Origin: Bacteroidaceae bacterium
GTDB lineage: Bacteria; Bacteroidota; Bacteroidia; Bacteroidales; Bacteroidaceae
Direction: 5' to 3'
Length of the DNA stretch: 64,000 nucleotides
NCBI GenBank assembly: GCA_024398595.1
Contig: JAKSIX010000005.1
Coordinates: 1 to 64,000 of the forward strand
This document shows positions 1 through 9,599 of this stretch, one piece after another (within the stretch, counting starts at the first letter, position 1; each line of letters starts with the position of its first letter). The notes beneath the pieces were generated by a model, which was not told where the DNA came from, did not search any database, and saw only the letters and a list, made by a program, of their open reading frames with translations. Position numbers and translations under genes: made by a program.

Positions 1-5
1 TGATT

Positions 6-713
6 CTAAGTCTTGATTAAGTTTGTTGTAGGTTTCTTAATAGTACTTTCCGCGTTGTCAAGACGAATGAGGTTGATGAGTCGGTTGTAATCTTCAATCT
101 CATTATCTGTAAAAGTGATAATAATCTGGCGTTCTTCCTTACCCGCTATATGAGAATAGTTCTCTGGATGAGCCCAAAAACAATGACTGCAAAACTCTAC
201 ATCTTTCGTTATCCAATTTGGACAATGCTCACATGTCCAAGATTTGGCTCTGTTTGCAGAAGGACTTAACAGCATGTAGCACTCTATATTATCTCCTTGC
301 TCACCAGCAATTTCATATGGTATTCTGTGGTCGATTTGTAGAAGTCGCTCTTCTATCGGTTGCAGATAAACAAAACAGATAGCACCGTATTTATCAACAA
401 GTGCCTTCTTTATTGCATTTGACAACACTGTACGTCCTGCTACTTTTGAAGCTTTGTTGTCAACAAATACAGGATTACCAAACCTGTAAGCTGCGATACT
501 TCTTCCATCGGAAGATTTTATTCGATAGGTTTCAAGGTTTATTCCACGTTCTCGAACATCTCTCGCTGCACGGGGCGCATGTTCATAACCGTATTTAGTG
601 GTGAGCTCTTCTGTTGTAATGAAGCCATACTTAATAATATGTTGAATTACGGTAGAAGGACGTTTGTCTTTAATTAAATTGAGTTTAGCCAAATCTTTTT
701 TCGAAAGCTTCAT
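6..713 (-). CDS. HNH restriction endonuclease-like protein
   Basis: Probable type II restriction nuclease partnered with the adjacent adenine methyltransferase. The 235-residue protein has an N-terminal winged-helix-like segment (about 20-80) and an HNH-type core with IDHRIPYEI at about 127-135 (D128, H129) and SANRAK at about 152-157. Four cysteines in two CxxC pairs (C161/C164 and C175/C178) look like a structural zinc site. Its ATG overlaps the methyltransferase TGA by four bases (ATGA), so the two are probably translationally coupled, methyltransferase first, the usual protective order. Base composition is more AT-rich than the genes that follow. The HNH fold and pairing are well supported; the cut site cannot be read from the sequence, and a solitary HNH protein of another kind is a weaker alternative. 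Confidence 0.75.
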   Translation of the reverse strand: MKLSKKDLAKLNLIKDKRPSTVIQHIIKYGFITTEELTTKYGYEHAPRAARDVRERGINLETYRIKSSDGRSIAAYRFGNPVFVDNKASKVAGRTVLSNAIKKALVDKYGAICFVYLQPIEERLLQIDHRIPYEIAGEQGDNIECYMLLSPSANRAKSWTCEHCPNWITKDVEFCSHCFWAHPENYSHIAGKEERQIIITFTDNEIEDYNRLINLIRLDNAESTIKKPTTNLIKT

Positions 714-1612
714 ATAGCAAATATCAATTGTTCATGTACGATTGGGGGCACAATATTGCGTAAGTTTTGACTTACATATAATGCTTCTATAGTAGTTTCT
801 TTTTTACCCAAGAGAAGGCTTTGGCTGGAAAGACCAGCATCCAACAATACTTTTTGCAGTCCTAAATCAACAGGGAGATCAACTCCATAATGTTTTTCAC
901 CACAACTGCCATCATAACTGATGACAAAATCTATTCCTCTTCTGTTTAAATCGTGAATACAATCTACGAAATCGTTAAAATCAATGCCAGAAAAGTATCT
1001 GCTATCACGCGAAGAGCAAACACCTTGGTAAGGAGGATCCATATAAACGACATCACCAGGTCTCGCACTTCTTGTTACTTCCCGATAATCAGTAGATGTA
1101 AAGTTTGTCTTTCCTTTGAGATAACTGGAAATCAGCAGAACATTGCGCGCAAGATTCTTCGGGTTGGTCCCCATTCTGCGTTTATCCGGTGACTGGTTAA
1201 ACTGGCCTGAACTACTATATCTGACAGAACCCTTAACACAACGCGCCAACAAATAAAGCATATTCGCAGCACATTGATTTCCATTGTTAAAGTCATCTCG
1301 AACTTTATAAAAATGGGCTATACTACCTCCTTCAAAGGTCAATTGTTCAGTCCAAATTTTTGTATAACTTTCAATAAGTTTTTCAGGACTATTTATTGCC
1401 TCCTTTAAGACATTGACAAGTGGCTCATTCAAATCATTTAGCAGGTAATACTTTGCTCTTCTTTGCTGAGAAACGGCAATAGTTATAGCAGCCATACCTG
1501 CAAATGGTTCAATCAGGCGATTGAATTTATTAGGAAAATATTTGAGTATCTGAGGTGCAAGGTTTCTTTTGGAACCTTGATACTGTACGATATGTGGGGT
1601 TACGCCATTCAT
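710..1612 (-). CDS. D12-class DNA adenine N6-methyltransferase
   Basis: Transfers a methyl group from S-adenosylmethionine to adenine N6 in DNA. The 300-residue protein has the alpha-class (Dam/D12) motif order: QYQGSKRNLA near residues 10-19 (motif X), EPFAGM at 35-40 (motif I, SAM binding) and DPPY at 192-195 (motif IV, catalytic). Length fits the family. It is directly upstream of, and overlaps, an HNH nuclease gene, so a type II restriction-modification pair is the natural reading rather than an orphan Dam. A -7 promoter element lies 18 bases upstream. Target specificity is unknown; D12 enzymes often modify GATC-like sites, but nothing here proves it. Confidence 0.9.
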   Translation of the reverse strand: MNGVTPHIVQYQGSKRNLAPQILKYFPNKFNRLIEPFAGMAAITIAVSQQRRAKYYLLNDLNEPLVNVLKEAINSPEKLIESYTKIWTEQLTFEGGSIAHFYKVRDDFNNGNQCAANMLYLLARCVKGSVRYSSSGQFNQSPDKRRMGTNPKNLARNVLLISSYLKGKTNFTSTDYREVTRSARPGDVVYMDPPYQGVCSSRDSRYFSGIDFNDFVDCIHDLNRRGIDFVISYDGSCGEKHYGVDLPVDLGLQKVLLDAGLSSQSLLLGKKETTIEALYVSQNLRNIVPPIVHEQLIFAI

Positions 1613-1629
1613 GATTTTTCAACAAAATA

Positions 1630-1637
1630 CAAATATA
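1630..1637 (-). promoter_or_regulatory. Putative -7 promoter element of the restriction-modification pair
   Basis: Reads TATATTTG on the minus strand, an exact match to the Bacteroidota TAnnTTTG element, 18 bases before the methyltransferase ATG. No good -33 TTTG is visible at the usual distance. Confidence 0.5.
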
Positions 1638-1692
1638 GTAATAATTCTATTGATTATGAGAATGGTAGAATAGAGATTTATCTATTCTTGTG

Positions 1693-2274
1693 TCAGAGAA
1701 TTCCCTGACGATGGAGTTCGGTGACGGTGAAGTCGAGTTCTTCGTACCAGGATTGGCCGAAACGGCGGATCAGCGGTTCTTTCAGGTATTTGTAGAGTGG
1801 TATGCCTTCTTGCTCACCTCGGATTACAGCGGTACGGCATACGTCCCAACGGTCGTAATTGAGCCCCCAGTAGTCGCCCAATTTTTTTACGCGGATGGGG
1901 TAGAGGTGGCAGGATACAGGTTTCTTGAACTTGCAGCGGCCTTCACGGAAGGCTTTCTCAATGGCGCAATAGCAGCATCCATCTTCGCCGTAGCAGGTGA
2001 AGACGCAGTCCTTGCCGTTTACAATCGATGTGACAAGCTCGCCTTCAGGATCGGTGTATGCTACACCTTGACGGTTGATGACCTTGCGGGCTTCAATGGA
2101 CAGGTCTGCCCATACCGTCGGCAGGAGTTCCTCTATCTGTGCGATTTCCTCTGCGGTGACGGGTGCGCCGGCATCTCCCTCAATGCAGCAGGCACCTTTG
2201 CAGCATTCCAGGTTGCAACTGAAGCATTTGGTCAATACATCGAATGATACGATGACATCCTGAATTTGTAACAT
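1693..2274 (-). CDS. DUF3109 family cysteine-rich protein
   Basis: A 193-residue cytoplasmic protein of the DUF3109 family common in Bacteroidota; function unknown. It is rich in cysteine (a CFSCNLECCKGACC stretch at about 17-30, a further cluster around DGCCYCAIEKA, then PVSCHLYPIR), the pattern seen in YkgJ-like proteins thought to bind zinc or an iron-sulfur cluster. No signal peptide or membrane segment. Its ATG starts three bases after the stop of the second RND pump gene, so it is the last gene of the efflux operon, which may be chance co-transcription or may hint at metal sensing or maturation. The opposite-strand reading frame over the same bases is a shadow. Confidence 0.85.
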   Translation of the reverse strand: MLQIQDVIVSFDVLTKCFSCNLECCKGACCIEGDAGAPVTAEEIAQIEELLPTVWADLSIEARKVINRQGVAYTDPEGELVTSIVNGKDCVFTCYGEDGCCYCAIEKAFREGRCKFKKPVSCHLYPIRVKKLGDYWGLNYDRWDVCRTAVIRGEQEGIPLYKYLKEPLIRRFGQSWYEELDFTVTELHRQGIL

Positions 2275-2277
2275 AAT

Positions 2278-5200
2278 TCAACTGTTCCTTTGGGACAAAG
2301 GTACAAATACCGGCATAAAGAATATCAATGCGAGAATGGAGAATATCATTCCTCCGATTACGCCCATTGCGAAAGAGTACCAGAAACTCACATCCTTGCC
2401 GTCAAACAGGAATGGTATAAGACCGAGTATGGTGGAAATTATAGTGAGGAGGGTAGGGATTATCTTGCGGTTGTATGCCTTGACCCAATAGTGTATGTTT
2501 GTCTGCACTGTTATTGGCGACGATGGCCTGTAACGCATTCCGGTCACTGTGTTATACTCGCTTATCAGGTATATGCTGGCGTTGACGACAATGCCGGACA
2601 GCATCACCAGAGCTGCATATCCTCCCTGATCAAACGAGACCTTGAATACAGGGAATGTGATAAACAGCCCGACCATACCCAATGGAATCATAATGACTAT
2701 GGATAAGGGTTTTTTCAGTGATTCGAACATTGTGGCACATATCATATAAATCATGATTACTACAATGAACAGAAACAGGAGCTCTTTCGCTTGTTCTTCC
2801 ATTGCCCACCAGATACCTTCTTCGCCTCCTGCGTGGAAGCCGAGAGGCATAATGCGGTTGAATGTCTTGGTCAGCTGTTCACTCATACGGCCGGACAGCT
2901 CGTATGAGCCGATAAAGTTGAAGCCTACGGAGACAACGTATTCCTGATTCTCACGCGTTATTGAGACTCCTGTCCTGCGCTTTGTGATGGAACCTATATC
3001 GCTCAGACGGAACAGGGTGCTGTCAATGCCTATCATATCGTTGTTGATATGCCAAAGGTCGTAATAGTCCTTGTCGGACGATACGAGCCGTACGGGAACC
3101 CTTTGCTCTCCGTCGAATATGGAGCCTGCGTTGCTGTCGAACAGCTGGTTGTTCAGGTAATCAAGATATTGTCTCACATCCAAACCCTGGAGGGCAATCT
3201 TCCTCTTGTCCATATCCAGATAGAACTCATTGTCCGGCATTTCTCCCCAATTGCTTGCAATGTCTGCATCGGTAACACGCTTGTATGTGAGCAGGCTGTC
3301 GCGCAGGTCTTCGGCATAGCGGTACAGTATGTCGTAATTGTAGCCGTAGAGTGACAGGGTGTGATCCCACGACGAACGATATACGCCGTTGCTGAGAGAC
3401 TGGTCATCCCTGTCAAGCGCACTCACGTACCAGGTGGCACCGCCATAGCCCATAGCCTTGGCCCATAGTTTCTGTTTCAGTTCGTACGGGAAGCGTGTCT
3501 TGCCGGCATCCTTATCGAAAGTGATGTCCAATGTAGCGTATCCTGCGCTGACATGCGTCCTGAAGATTTCTATACCGTCAAACTGGCTCAACCAGTTCTC
3601 CATAGCTGTCATTACCTCATTCAGCTGTTGGGCTGTAGAGCCGTCCGGCATCTCAGCAGAGACGTTCAGTGTCTTTACAAGCTCTTCCTCGGGGTCTCTA
3701 TAGAATGAGTATGAAGTCATGTTATTGGTGAAAAGGTTGAATGTACCTCCCAGCGCATATTCAAAAAACTTTCTGTTCTTCTGATACCACTTACTGCCGA
3801 TAGTCTTGTTGTAGATTCCGACAAAACCGCCGTGTGTGTCGTAGTAATCGTCTTTGTGATGTACGCTTGACGGCAGGAATTGTATAGGTATGCCGAGCAG
3901 CCATATCAGCAGTATTATGTAAATTTTCCTGTGGCCTCTTGCATAGATGATGTAACGTTCGTACCAGCCGGACCATCGTATCACCAATCTCTTTATGCCG
4001 GTGGAGTATTTTGTCACGCCTTTTGATTCCAGCGGCAGTTTTTCAAGAAGTGCCGGTACAAAGAAATATGCCGTCAGAATGGATATGGAAAGGTTTATGA
4101 TAATGACCCATACGAATCCGTTGAGATTGCGTCTGGCCTGCTCAGGCAGGAAGAATATGATAAGCAGAGCTGCTATGGTGGTCAGGAGCGCTCCTGTAAC
4201 TGATCCCATTACCTTGCGGTTGTGGTAGTAGGTGAAGTGGTCAGTCATTACGATGGCGGTATCAATGATTATGCCAAGTGACACGGTGATGCCGGCAAGG
4301 GAATACAGTTCAATGTCTATGTCAAGCAGCCAGTAGAAGATTACCGCAGCCAGCAGATTTACGGTTATGGTCAGTCCTGTGATTGTGAGATACCTGAAGC
4401 TGCGGCTTACAAGCAGTACGAACAAAAGCAGGAACGCAAGCGACATTATGGCACGGAGGAAAATCTTGTGTATCTCATTGTTCAGCGATACGGATGCATC
4501 GTGAGTCATACGGACTGTAAAGTTGTCGGGGAAGCTCTCCTTCAGCTGATTCATCTTTTCTCTGACGGTCTTGGCAACTTTTATCGTGTTGATTCCCTCA
4601 GAGGCATTTACAAAGATGTCTATGGTGTTCAGGCCATTGATGCGCTGATATGACATCGGAGTCTGCTCCTGATACCTCACAGTGGCAAAATCGCCGAGAT
4701 AGTACATCCTGCCGTTGACCTTGCCTATCGGAATGTCTTCCAGTGCGGTATTCATCTTTGTGGAACGCAGACGGACCAGCATCATGTTGTCACCTTCAAG
4801 CTGTGTTCCTGCGATGTCGTTCCGGAAATGCTGTCCGAATGCCGTGACCAGGTCGTGTGGTGCCAGTCCTGCTGAACGGAGTGAATTAGGGTCAAATGTC
4901 ACCACCCATTCAAACGGTGAGGCTCCGGATGTGACCACACTTTCCACTCCCTCGATTCGGGCTAATGGCGTAATGATATTCTTTTCTGCATAATCGATTA
5001 TACGGTCGGCAGGCATATCGGCATTGATGGTATAGATAAGAATTGTCTCTGTGTCTTCGCGGCCTGATACCGAACCGCTCAAATAGACACTCGCTCCTTG
5101 CGGCAGAGCTTTCCGCAACTGTCTTATTCTGGTGGCGGCATCGAAACGGACAGATCTCATATCGGTTCCTTTCTTGAACTGTATGGTAACGCTGCCTCCT

Positions 5201-5469
5201 CCGGCGTATGAGGATGCGCGGACATCGGTGGCCCCGTTCAGTGAACTTAGAGCACCTTCAACCAGCGATGTCACTTCAGACTCAACCACACGGGCAGACG
5301 CATTGGGGTAGCTGATGCCGGCTCCGAGTGACTGCATCTCCTGCCTCGGGGAATACTGGATGTTCAGCATAGGCATTACGGCCGCTCCCACAACCATAAA
5401 GACAATCATCACCAGAATTACTGAAAATGGTGACGGTCCGTGTCTGTATTCCCTGTCGCTATCTGTCAT
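2278..5469 (-). CDS. RND efflux transporter, second permease subunit
   Basis: Inner-membrane, proton-driven efflux permease of the AcrB/HAE superfamily, 1063 residues. The N-terminal first membrane helix is followed by a large periplasmic loop, a helix cluster at about 335-480, a second periplasmic loop and C-terminal helices, the duplicated RND plan. The helix-4 region has the sequence GIIIDTAIV (near residue 402) in place of the Asp-Asp/Asp-Asn pair of typical drug pumps, and helix 11 has SGIVVNASIY, so its proton relay is altered. It overlaps the upstream RND gene by 11 bases and shares one adaptor and one TolC with it, suggesting a heteromeric pump like MdtBC. This copy is the more divergent; substrate unknown. 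Confidence 0.9.
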   Translation of the reverse strand: MTDSDREYRHGPSPFSVILVMIVFMVVGAAVMPMLNIQYSPRQEMQSLGAGISYPNASARVVESEVTSLVEGALSSLNGATDVRASSYAGGGSVTIQFKKGTDMRSVRFDAATRIRQLRKALPQGASVYLSGSVSGREDTETILIYTINADMPADRIIDYAEKNIITPLARIEGVESVVTSGASPFEWVVTFDPNSLRSAGLAPHDLVTAFGQHFRNDIAGTQLEGDNMMLVRLRSTKMNTALEDIPIGKVNGRMYYLGDFATVRYQEQTPMSYQRINGLNTIDIFVNASEGINTIKVAKTVREKMNQLKESFPDNFTVRMTHDASVSLNNEIHKIFLRAIMSLAFLLLFVLLVSRSFRYLTITGLTITVNLLAAVIFYWLLDIDIELYSLAGITVSLGIIIDTAIVMTDHFTYYHNRKVMGSVTGALLTTIAALLIIFFLPEQARRNLNGFVWVIIINLSISILTAYFFVPALLEKLPLESKGVTKYSTGIKRLVIRWSGWYERYIIYARGHRKIYIILLIWLLGIPIQFLPSSVHHKDDYYDTHGGFVGIYNKTIGSKWYQKNRKFFEYALGGTFNLFTNNMTSYSFYRDPEEELVKTLNVSAEMPDGSTAQQLNEVMTAMENWLSQFDGIEIFRTHVSAGYATLDITFDKDAGKTRFPYELKQKLWAKAMGYGGATWYVSALDRDDQSLSNGVYRSSWDHTLSLYGYNYDILYRYAEDLRDSLLTYKRVTDADIASNWGEMPDNEFYLDMDKRKIALQGLDVRQYLDYLNNQLFDSNAGSIFDGEQRVPVRLVSSDKDYYDLWHINNDMIGIDSTLFRLSDIGSITKRRTGVSITRENQEYVVSVGFNFIGSYELSGRMSEQLTKTFNRIMPLGFHAGGEEGIWWAMEEQAKELLFLFIVVIMIYMICATMFESLKKPLSIVIMIPLGMVGLFITFPVFKVSFDQGGYAALVMLSGIVVNASIYLISEYNTVTGMRYRPSSPITVQTNIHYWVKAYNRKIIPTLLTIISTILGLIPFLFDGKDVSFWYSFAMGVIGGMIFSILALIFFMPVFVPLSQRNS

Positions 5470-8400
5470 TGCTGTCCTGTTTCCTGAGCCTGCGCTTCTC
5501 GATAGCGTAGTAGCAGAGTGGAACGAAGAATACGCTTACGAATGTACCTGCCACCATTCCGCTTATGAGCGCAAGTGACAGGGGGTACTGCAGGTCACTG
5601 CCCATATTGCCTCTGACAAGGAATGGGGCAATGGCAAGAATAGTGGTCAGTGATGTCATCAGAATGGCTTTCAGGCGTCTGCTGCCAGCTTCGAAAATGG
5701 CCCGTTTCAGCTCCATCCCGTTTCGTCTCAGATGATTGATTGTATCAACTTTCAATATTGAGTCATTGATTACGATTCCGCACATAACCACTATGCCTAT
5801 CATTGACATCAGGTTGATTGTCTCGCCGCAGATGAACAGTACGGCCAATGCGGCGAAAATGTCTATGATGAGTTCGGACAGTATGATTACCGGCTGTATC
5901 AGTGACTCGAACTGTGCTGCCAGAATAAAGAAAAGCAGCAGTACGGATACGAGTAGCACTATTCCCAGCTCCCTGATCATTGCGCGGTTTGAGAAATATG
6001 CGCCTCCGAAACCAACATCGAACCTGCCGTTGTCACGTACTGTCCGGCGTATGGTTTGCATTGTGCTCTTGATCTGCCTTCCCGAAGGTTCAAGTTCCAG
6101 ACGGTAGTATTCTCCCTCTATGCCTGATGTTATGTTCTTGAGGTCGCGGTTGCGGCTCTCTTTCAGCAGTATTTCTATCGGGACTTTTCCACCGCCGGAT
6201 GTCCTCAAGTAATTGTTCTGAATCAGGTCTTTCGATTCTTTTCTGTCGGTTCCTATGATAATCGGTACAGAGTGGCTGCCTTTCGCCACGCGCATTACGG
6301 AGTTGTCTCCGAGTGCCTGCTGCAGATAACTGAGTACCTGACCGTACGATACACCGTACAGAGCAAGCTTTTCCGGGTCAGTGACCAACTCTATGTATTC
6401 GTTCCATTCGGCAGGCCTGATATAGATGCCGGGCAATGTTTCGCGGAGCTGTCCCAACAGTTCATTCAGCTGGTCCGGTTCCGGGGTAGAACCGTCTGAG
6501 ACGCGGATACGGGCGATAAGCCTGGCTTCCTTGCCTGCGAAAATCATATCGAACAGATTGCCGGATGCCTGTGTGACGAACGAGGCCTTGGGCCAGTTGG
6601 ACTGCATGTATTCAGAAAGCCCGTTTTCCAGTTTCCTTACATTGCGTGGTGAGGCGGTTTTCATATAGATGACGGCTTCGGATGGCCCTATGTCGCCGGA
6701 GTGGGATAATATGAACTGCTGTATACCTGCCAGTATGGTCGAATTCTCAATCAGGTCAGGGAACTGCTCTGTAAGGCTGATGCACCGGCGGGTGTTCTCT
6801 TCGGCTGTTATGCGCTGGTTCCATTCTATCTTCAGCAGTGTGTCGTTGTGCGACATCTTCGGCAGACGCTCCTTGCCAATGGTCGCAAACAGCACTCCGA
6901 TAAGTGCAAGGGACAACCCGAATATGCCCCACATTATGCCACGGCGGCGGAAAAACCATTTGAGCAGATTGTCGTAGCCTATCGTCATATTGCCCACACT
7001 GATTCTGGAAATGAAACGGTTGGGTACAAAACTCGGCTTGCTGCGGTAAAACTGATAATAGAATACCGGTATGACCAGTACGGATACCAGCAGTGCAGCG
7101 AAGAGCGTGATGGTTACTGCCATAGCCTGGTCGTAGAACAGGGCTCCGGCAATACCGCTCATAAATATAAGGGGTATGAAGATTGCGCAGGTGGTGAGTA
7201 CCGAACTGAGCATTGGCGTGAATACCTCGCGCGAGCCTTCCACGCAGGCTTTGTCCAAAGGTTCTCCCTTTGTCCAACGCTGGGTGATATTGTCTATGAC
7301 GATGATGGAGTTATCGACCATCATACCGAGCCCGAGTACGAGTCCTGACAATGATATCACATTGACGGAAATGTGCAGCACGTAAAACATCATGAACGAC
7401 ATGATGAGTGCCGTGGGAATGGTGATTACAACAAGAATAGGCGACTTGAAGTCCTGCATGAAGAAGAATATGATCAGGCAGGCGAACAATGCGCCGAACA
7501 GCAGATTGCTGACCATATTGTGTATGGAGTAGTCCAACAGTTCGGTCTGGTCGCGCGTAATGGCGAACTCCATATCCGGATAGTCTGTGGCGAAGGCATC
7601 CGTCAGTTCCCTGACACCTTCCCGCAAATCGGCCATCTTTGACTCCGTACGCTTGATTACAGCAAGGGTTATGGCCGGCTTGCCATCGGAGGAGACCATA
7701 CCTTTGCGTACCTGCGGCTGCTCGATTACTTTAGCCAGATCCTTTATCTGAAACACCCGTCCGTGGATATTCAGGTAAATGTCCATTATGTCCTGTATGG
7801 TGAGTATGCGCGACTCGAACCTGACATTGTACCTGTATTCGCCATCGCGTATGGACAGGTTGCCTAACTGTACGTTTGCCCCGTTTATGGCATTCTCCAG
7901 CTCGCTTTCGGTTATTCCGAGTGCATTGAGGGTCTCCATATCCGGGATGATGACCATCTCGGGAAATACCTGACCGGTAATATCGACCATTGCGACCTCC
8001 GGCAACTGTTCGAACCGTCGTACAATTACCTGCCGCGTGAAGTCGCTCATATCCAGAAAACGGTTGGAAATTGCCTCGTAATCACCCTTGAGCGTGACAT
8101 TGACGAAGAAAGCTGGAATGTCCGTTGCGCTGGCGCGCATTACGGTGGGACGTTCGTCATCAGCCGGCCATCCGCTCGTGGCACGGTCTATGCGTTCGTT
8201 CACGTCCATAAACACGTAGTCAGAGTTTGATCCGTACTTGAAGGTCATTGTAATGACACCTATGCCGTCCTTTGTCTCGCAGATTATGTCCTCCAAATCC
8301 GGAATCTGCACCAGCTCGTTGCGGAGACCGTTCATTCTGGTTTCGTTCAGCTCACGTGCCGACATATTCGGGGCAGATACCTGTACTGTTATATAGGGTA

Positions 8401-8518
8401 TGTCAATGTCCGGTACCAGCGATACCGGGAGCAGACGTATCGACACGGCTCCCATCACCATAACGGCGATGAGTATCATAATGACCGCAATCGGTCTGTG
8501 AATAAGTCCTTTGAACAT
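5459..8518 (-). CDS. RND efflux transporter, first permease subunit
   Basis: AcrB/HAE-type inner-membrane pump of 1019 residues. It starts with the usual short cytoplasmic helix and TM1 (MFKGLIHRPIAV), and helix 4 carries GLGMMVDNSIIV near residue 400, the Asp-Asn version of the proton-relay motif found in many HAE pumps; helix 11 has GIVINDSILK. It follows the adaptor gene by one base and overlaps the second RND gene by 11 bases. Context (TolC, adaptor, two pumps) makes this a tripartite envelope exporter of drugs, bile compounds or lipids; the sequence does not show which. Confidence 0.93.
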   Translation of the reverse strand: MFKGLIHRPIAVIMILIAVMVMGAVSIRLLPVSLVPDIDIPYITVQVSAPNMSARELNETRMNGLRNELVQIPDLEDIICETKDGIGVITMTFKYGSNSDYVFMDVNERIDRATSGWPADDERPTVMRASATDIPAFFVNVTLKGDYEAISNRFLDMSDFTRQVIVRRFEQLPEVAMVDITGQVFPEMVIIPDMETLNALGITESELENAINGANVQLGNLSIRDGEYRYNVRFESRILTIQDIMDIYLNIHGRVFQIKDLAKVIEQPQVRKGMVSSDGKPAITLAVIKRTESKMADLREGVRELTDAFATDYPDMEFAITRDQTELLDYSIHNMVSNLLFGALFACLIIFFFMQDFKSPILVVITIPTALIMSFMMFYVLHISVNVISLSGLVLGLGMMVDNSIIVIDNITQRWTKGEPLDKACVEGSREVFTPMLSSVLTTCAIFIPLIFMSGIAGALFYDQAMAVTITLFAALLVSVLVIPVFYYQFYRSKPSFVPNRFISRISVGNMTIGYDNLLKWFFRRRGIMWGIFGLSLALIGVLFATIGKERLPKMSHNDTLLKIEWNQRITAEENTRRCISLTEQFPDLIENSTILAGIQQFILSHSGDIGPSEAVIYMKTASPRNVRKLENGLSEYMQSNWPKASFVTQASGNLFDMIFAGKEARLIARIRVSDGSTPEPDQLNELLGQLRETLPGIYIRPAEWNEYIELVTDPEKLALYGVSYGQVLSYLQQALGDNSVMRVAKGSHSVPIIIGTDRKESKDLIQNNYLRTSGGGKVPIEILLKESRNRDLKNITSGIEGEYYRLELEPSGRQIKSTMQTIRRTVRDNGRFDVGFGGAYFSNRAMIRELGIVLLVSVLLLFFILAAQFESLIQPVIILSELIIDIFAALAVLFICGETINLMSMIGIVVMCGIVINDSILKVDTINHLRRNGMELKRAIFEAGSRRLKAILMTSLTTILAIAPFLVRGNMGSDLQYPLSLALISGMVAGTFVSVFFVPLCYYAIEKRRLRKQDSNDR

Positions 8519-8519
8519 A

Positions 8520-9599
8520 TTACTCAGCTAATTCGACGGCGGTGTCGTCGCCAAGGTTGAGATTGCCTGATACTATGATGAGGTCGCCCGGATTCAGTTC
8601 TCCGCCACGTTCTGTATTGGCTTCAATGACGTACTCTGTAGAATTGCTCATCACAACGTGCACGTATGTCCACAGGCTTCTGCCGTCAACATAGCGGAAA
8701 AGCACCTCCATATCATCACGTATAAGCACTGCGCTCTTCTTTACAACCTGTTGGTGGGGAAGTTCGTTTTCAACGATGATTCGGACATTCATACCGTCCA
8801 GCAGACTGCCGTTGTTACGGACTTCTGCCGTAACCTGAATCTGGCCGTTCTGATCGACAGTCGGGTTGATTGATGTGACAGTGCCTGTCAGTGATATGCT
8901 TTCATCGACAAACGGTGATATTGTGACGGCTTGCCCAACGTGTACGAAATTGTACTCTGTTTCAAGTATGCTGAACATCACATTGAGCGTACGGTCGGCA
9001 ATGAGTGTGCAGAACGCGCCTGAAGTTTCGTGCAGGATAGCCGTGATACTTGCTACCTTGCCATCGAAAGGTGCCCGGAGGTCTGCACTGCTGTAGTCAC
9101 GTGAGGCACGCCGGAAAGCCATTCCGGCATCGGAGAAACCTGTGTTTATGTAAATGGCACGCTTTACGTCAGCGGGTATGTCAGCGGTGTCGGTAATTGA
9201 GTAGCCGTAATCCAAAAGACGGTCAGCCAGTGTCATCTTGGCCTTCTCGAACGCAAGTCCGGCTGATTCAAACTGCTCTTTGAGCTGCTCTTTGTCCAAA
9301 GATGCCAGAATCTCTCCCTTTGATACCTGCTGTCCTTCCCTGACATTGATTTTTGCCAGAGTTCCGTTGGCGGAGAATGATATGCGGCTTTTCTCCGAGG
9401 CCTGTACACGTCCGTTGCATATCAGCTGTTTATGGAATGTGCGATACTCAAGCGGCTCGACTGTTACCTCGTTCTTCTCGGCTGTGTAGTCGGTACGCGC
9501 CATTCCAGCCATATCTTCCGACTCTGCGTTCCCCTTTTCCCTGCATCCTGCAGCGGCCATCACTGTCAGCACCGCCAGCATAAGAGTTGTAGCTTTCAT
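8520..9599 (-). CDS. RND periplasmic adaptor (membrane fusion protein), lipoprotein
   Basis: Joins the RND pumps to the TolC channel across the periplasm. The 359-residue protein has a lipoprotein signal (MKATTLMLAV... ending AAAGC, lipid-attachment Cys at 19), a barrel-sandwich hybrid domain whose first half is near ISFSANGTLAKINVREGQ, a short alpha hairpin, then beta-barrel and membrane-proximal domains. Its ATG overlaps the TolC gene stop (ATGA), and the first RND gene starts one base after its stop. Length and domain order are normal for the HlyD/AcrA superfamily. Confidence 0.92.
   Translation of the reverse strand: MKATTLMLAVLTVMAAAGCREKGNAESEDMAGMARTDYTAEKNEVTVEPLEYRTFHKQLICNGRVQASEKSRISFSANGTLAKINVREGQQVSKGEILASLDKEQLKEQFESAGLAFEKAKMTLADRLLDYGYSITDTADIPADVKRAIYINTGFSDAGMAFRRASRDYSSADLRAPFDGKVASITAILHETSGAFCTLIADRTLNVMFSILETEYNFVHVGQAVTISPFVDESISLTGTVTSINPTVDQNGQIQVTAEVRNNGSLLDGMNVRIIVENELPHQQVVKKSAVLIRDDMEVLFRYVDGRSLWTYVHVVMSNSTEYVIEANTERGGELNPGDLIIVSGNLNLGDDTAVELAE

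Noticed and set aside
1668-1687. GAATAGA/TCTATTC hairpin after the DUF3109 stop
   Set aside because: Stem is AT-rich and not followed by a T run on the minus strand, so not called a terminator.
1690-2247. 185-codon frame opposite the DUF3109 gene
   Set aside because: DUF3109 cysteine motifs on the minus strand are convincing, and operon context supports that strand.
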